Below, piece after piece: positions 6,050 to 7,604 of a DNA stretch of 7,604 bases. The position numbers and the translations under genes are program-made. The notes under the pieces are model-generated. The model was not told the DNA's origin. It worked only from the letters and a program-made list of their open reading frames with translations, and ran no database searches. This DNA is from Actinomycetota bacterium (GTDB lineage Bacteria > Actinomycetota > Thermoleophilia > Gaiellales > Gaiellaceae): positions 1-7,604 of the forward strand of contig JAFALP010000013.1 in NCBI GenBank assembly GCA_019234175.1, read 5' to 3'. The number at the start of each line of letters is the position of its first letter. Within the stretch, counting starts at the first letter, position 1.

Positions 6050-6475
6050 CTAGTCCTTCGCGAGCGTCCGCAGGCCCGCGTACCGCTCCGGCGAGCGGCG
6101 CCGAAGCCGCGCGGCCACCAGCGGGAGTGCGACCGCCTCGACGTACCCGAGCGCGGGCGCCCAGGCGAGGACGGCGGCGACGAGCCCCGCGCCGGCGACG
6201 AGCGCCGCGGTGCCGAAGCGCGTGCCGCCTCGGCGGAGCGCGCCGGCGACGATCTGCGCCGCGCCGAAGGCGGCCAGTCCGCCGCCCGCGACGCCGGCGC
6301 CGATGTCGCCCCAGCTTCCCGGCTGCCAGACGTCGACGAGGACGCCGAGCCCGGCTCCGGCCGCTGCTCCGGCCACCGCGACGACGACCACGGCCGCACG
6401 GATCGCTCCCGCGAGCAACACGCCGGCGGCGGCGCCGAGGCCGGCCGCGACGCCGATCCAGTACCAGGCGCCCAT
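6050..6475 (-). CDS. Small Ala/Gly-rich polytopic membrane protein of unknown function
   Basis: I do not recognise a named family. The 141-residue product has about five hydrophobic segments (roughly 4-24, 26-48, 57-80, 87-106, 108-123), rich in Ala, Gly and Val, and ends in a basic, soluble tail (ARLRRRSPERYAGLRTLAKD). The only polar loop of note, around 48-56 (DVWQPGSWG), lies between segments two and three. ATG 6475 is chosen because MGAWYW begins the first membrane helix and a weak GGA ribosome site lies five bases upstream; a longer reading frame to 6619 would overlap the divergent thioredoxin-like gene with an Arg-rich, non-membrane extension. The TAG stop is immediately followed by the TTG start of the phosphodiesterase gene, and the last codons carry that gene's ribosome site, so the two are translationally coupled. 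It heads the minus-strand run. A membrane anchor or partner for the phosphodiesterase is a guess. Confidence 0.75.
   Translation of the reverse strand: MGAWYWIGVAAGLGAAAGVLLAGAIRAAVVVVAVAGAAAGAGLGVLVDVWQPGSWGDIGAGVAGGGLAAFGAAQIVAGALRRGGTRFGTAALVAGAGLVAAVLAWAPALGYVEAVALPLVAARLRRRSPERYAGLRTLAKD
6054..6059 (-). promoter_or_regulatory. Ribosome binding site GAAGGA of the phosphodiesterase gene
   Basis: Minus-strand GAAGGA lies four bases before TTG 6049, inside the last codons of the upstream membrane-protein gene. It supports the TTG start, which is also needed to keep the metal ligand Asp11. Confidence 0.65.
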
Positions 6476-6492
6476 CGCGATCCAGTCTAGGC

Positions 6493-6518
6493 GACGTACC
6501 CCAGACGGGCCTTGTTCC
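6493..6518 (-). promoter_or_regulatory. Possible ECF-sigma-type promoter for the minus-strand operon
   Basis: On the minus strand GGAAC (6518-6514) is followed after 17 bases by CGTC (6496-6493), the arrangement of many extracytoplasmic-function sigma promoters. It lies in the divergent gap ahead of the first gene of the run, which would leave a leader of about ten bases before ATG 6475. A TAGACT at 6489-6484 is a competing housekeeping -10 but has no matching -35. Pattern match only. Confidence 0.33.
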
Positions 6519-6532
6519 GTTGTATCGACGCG

Positions 6533-6829
6533 ATGGAGCCGACGTCCAGGCCGCTGCTCGTCTTCTTCACCTCCCGCCGCTCGGGCCCGGCGCGGCGGAT
6601 GGAGAGCCTGCTCGCGCACATCGCGAGGAAGGAACGCGACACGCTCGAGGTGAAGAAGGTCGACGTCGACGAGCGGCCGGACATCGCCGAGCGCTTCGGC
6701 ATCGGCCAGGTGCCCGCTCTCGCGCTCGTGCAGGACCGCCGCATCGTCGCGCGACTCGACGGCCGCGTGACGACGCCGCGAATCGAAGAGATGCTGGATC
6801 CGTTCCTCGCTACTGCAGCCGCGCGATAA
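6533..6829 (+). CDS. Thioredoxin-fold protein lacking both active-site cysteines
   Basis: The 98-residue product follows a thioredoxin from end to end: strand LLVFF, the active-site turn, helix, strand [16 protein letters not shown], the [10 protein letters not shown] segment with cis-Pro61, two final strands (IVARLDGRV) and a C-terminal helix. The WCGPC position reads RSGPA (Ser17-Gly-Pro-Ala20), and there is no Cys anywhere in the protein, so it cannot do dithiol-disulfide exchange. It may act as a binding or chaperone-like module. Start choice: ATG 6533 places the first strand correctly; TTG 6512 would add seven residues including one Cys outside the fold. No Shine-Dalgarno is visible, so a leaderless or weakly initiated transcript is possible. 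It is divergent from the minus-strand operon, and its 3' end overlaps the E2 gene by 20 bases. I recall actinobacterial relatives with an SGxC-type motif, so this may be a further-decayed member of that group. Confidence 0.83.
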   Translation: MEPTSRPLLVFFTSRRSGPARRMESLLAHIARKERDTLEVKKVDVDERPDIAERFGIGQVPALALVQDRRIVARLDGRVTTPRIEEMLDPFLATAAAR

Positions 6830-7604
6830 CCGCGAGGCCGAAGTCGGCGGCGCGCTTGCCGTCGATCACGCGGTGGTCGAACGTGACGGAGATGTTCCCC
6901 ATGCGGCGGACCACGACCTCGCCGTCGCGGACGACCGCGCGGTCCTCGATGCGGTGGATGCCGAGGATCGCCACTTCCGGGTAGTTCAGAAGCGGCGTGA
7001 CGAAGAGGCCCGCCGACCCTCCCGCGCTCGTGACAGTGAACGTCCCGCCGCGGAGATCCTCCGGCGCGAGCGTGCCCGCATGCGCCGCCTCGGCGAGCCG
7101 GCGCACGTCCGCGTCGATGTCCTCGAGCGAGCGCGAGTCGCAGTCACGGACGACGGGGACGACGAGCCCCTGCTCCGTCTGCACGGCGACGCCGATGTCG
7201 TAGCGGTCGAGTTGGACGAGGTCGCCGTCCTCCACGCGCGCGTTCAGCTCCGGGTACTCCTGCAACGACGCCGCGCACGCCTCGAGCACGCGCGGCACGA
7301 GCGTCTTCAGGTCGACGGCGCCGAAGTCGCACTCCTCCACCCAGGTCACGGTCGGAACCGTGTGCGCCTTCGTCAGGTGCTCGAACATCTGGCGCTTCAC
7401 GCCGCGAAGCTGCTCGCGCCGGCCTTCGCGCGGCCCGGTCGCTGCGCGCACGTCCTGCTCGGTGATGCGCCCCTGCGGGCCCGTGCCGGCGACGCCGTCC
7501 AGGTCGACGCCGAGCTCCTGCGCGAGGCGCCGGATGAGCGGCGTCGCACGCACCTTCTCCGCCGGTGGGCCTGGTGCCGGAGCGGACGCGCCGTCGCCGA
7601 TGAC
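6810..7604 (-). CDS. 2-oxoacid dehydrogenase E2 (dihydrolipoamide acyltransferase), N-terminus outside the window
   Basis: The frame is open to the right edge; 264 residues are visible, ending in TAG at 6812-6810. The first residues, VIGDG, look like the last strand of a lipoyl domain, followed by an Ala/Pro linker ([14 protein letters not shown]). Next comes a peripheral-subunit (E3/E1) binding domain: [20 protein letters not shown], then [13 protein letters not shown]. After a short linker begins the catalytic acyltransferase domain, with [14 protein letters not shown], the [17 protein letters not shown] strand, [27 protein letters not shown], and the active-site [15 protein letters not shown] with catalytic His at 6873-6875. 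E2 forms the core of pyruvate, 2-oxoglutarate or branched-chain complexes and moves the acyl group from lipoamide to CoA. Which substrate cannot be told without the E1 genes, which would lie beyond the right edge. All catalytic residues seem intact. Its stop lies inside the 3' end of the convergent thioredoxin-like gene. Confidence 0.93.
   Translation of the reverse strand, partial: VIGDGASAPAPGPPAEKVRATPLIRRLAQELGVDLDGVAGTGPQGRITEQDVRAATGPREGRREQLRGVKRQMFEHLTKAHTVPTVTWVEECDFGAVDLKTLVPRVLEACAASLQEYPELNARVEDGDLVQLDRYDIGVAVQTEQGLVVPVVRDCDSRSLEDIDADVRRLAEAAHAGTLAPEDLRGGTFTVTSAGGSAGLFVTPLLNYPEVAILGIHRIEDRAVVRDGEVVVRRMGNISVTFDHRVIDGKRAADFGLAVIARLQ

Noticed and set aside
6484..6489. TAGACT as a housekeeping -10 box for the minus-strand operon
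   Set aside because: The hexamer fits TANNNT, but 17-18 bases upstream there is only AGGCCC/AAGGCC, nothing like TTGACA, so I mention it only as a competitor to the ECF-like motif.
4673..6490. Plus-strand open frame of 605 codons antisense to the phosphodiesterase and membrane genes
   Set aside because: No recognisable domain, highly charged composition, no ribosome site; a GC-driven shadow.
6476..6619. N-terminal extension of the small membrane protein to 6619
   Set aside because: The extension is Arg-rich, overlaps the divergent thioredoxin-like gene and the likely promoter, and ATG 6475 starts right at the first membrane helix.

Overview
This is a GC-rich window (roughly 70% by eye, not computed) packed with genes on both strands and almost no intergenic space. 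Codon use is strongly GC-ending throughout. A YmdB-type phosphodiesterase, GtrA, a PRC-barrel protein and Ala/Gly-rich membrane proteins, together with GTG, TTG and probably CTG starts, suggest a high-GC actinomycete-like bacterium. My best guess is a deep-branching Actinomycetota lineage of the Thermoleophilia/Gaiellales type; this is an inference from gene style, not a marker-based call. I see no tRNA, rRNA, CRISPR array, insertion sequence or phage gene.

Layout. (1) Plus strand, 2-1392: the 3' part of a protein with a degenerate M23/LytM-like domain, followed with a 4-base CTGA overlap by a complete ymdB-family 2',3'-cyclic-nucleotide phosphodiesterase. (2) Minus strand, 6475 down to 1395: six tightly spaced genes, in transcription order a small polytopic membrane protein, a type I phosphodiesterase/alkaline phosphatase-superfamily enzyme (TTG start), protein-L-isoaspartate methyltransferase (pcm), a two-unit PRC-barrel protein, a GtrA-family membrane protein, and a 585-residue membrane protein that joins a PepSY-like N-terminal domain to a GT-C-like glycosyltransferase core. 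(3) Plus strand, 6533-6829: a thioredoxin-fold protein whose CxxC motif has become SGPA. (4) Minus strand, 7604-6810: the C-terminal part of a 2-oxoacid dehydrogenase E2 acyltransferase, running off the right edge.

How the genes may work together. The minus-strand run looks like one operon, or two if the paired hairpins at 4063-4098 between pcm and the PRC gene terminate or attenuate transcription. GtrA next to a GT-C-like membrane protein fits a lipid-linked sugar pathway: GtrA is thought to move or present polyprenyl-phosphate sugars, and GT-C enzymes use them on the outer face of the membrane. The phosphodiesterase-type enzyme and the small membrane protein are translationally coupled at the head of the run, where a GGAAC-N17-CGTC motif resembles an ECF-sigma promoter. 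That would suggest envelope-stress control, with Pcm as a protein-repair member, but this is inference.

Most notable points: the CTG start of ymdB, the cysteine-less thioredoxin, the PepSY/GT-C fusion, the M23-like protein that has lost zinc ligands, and the ECF-like promoter with the pair of hairpins inside the operon. No clearly new multi-gene defence or mobile system is visible.
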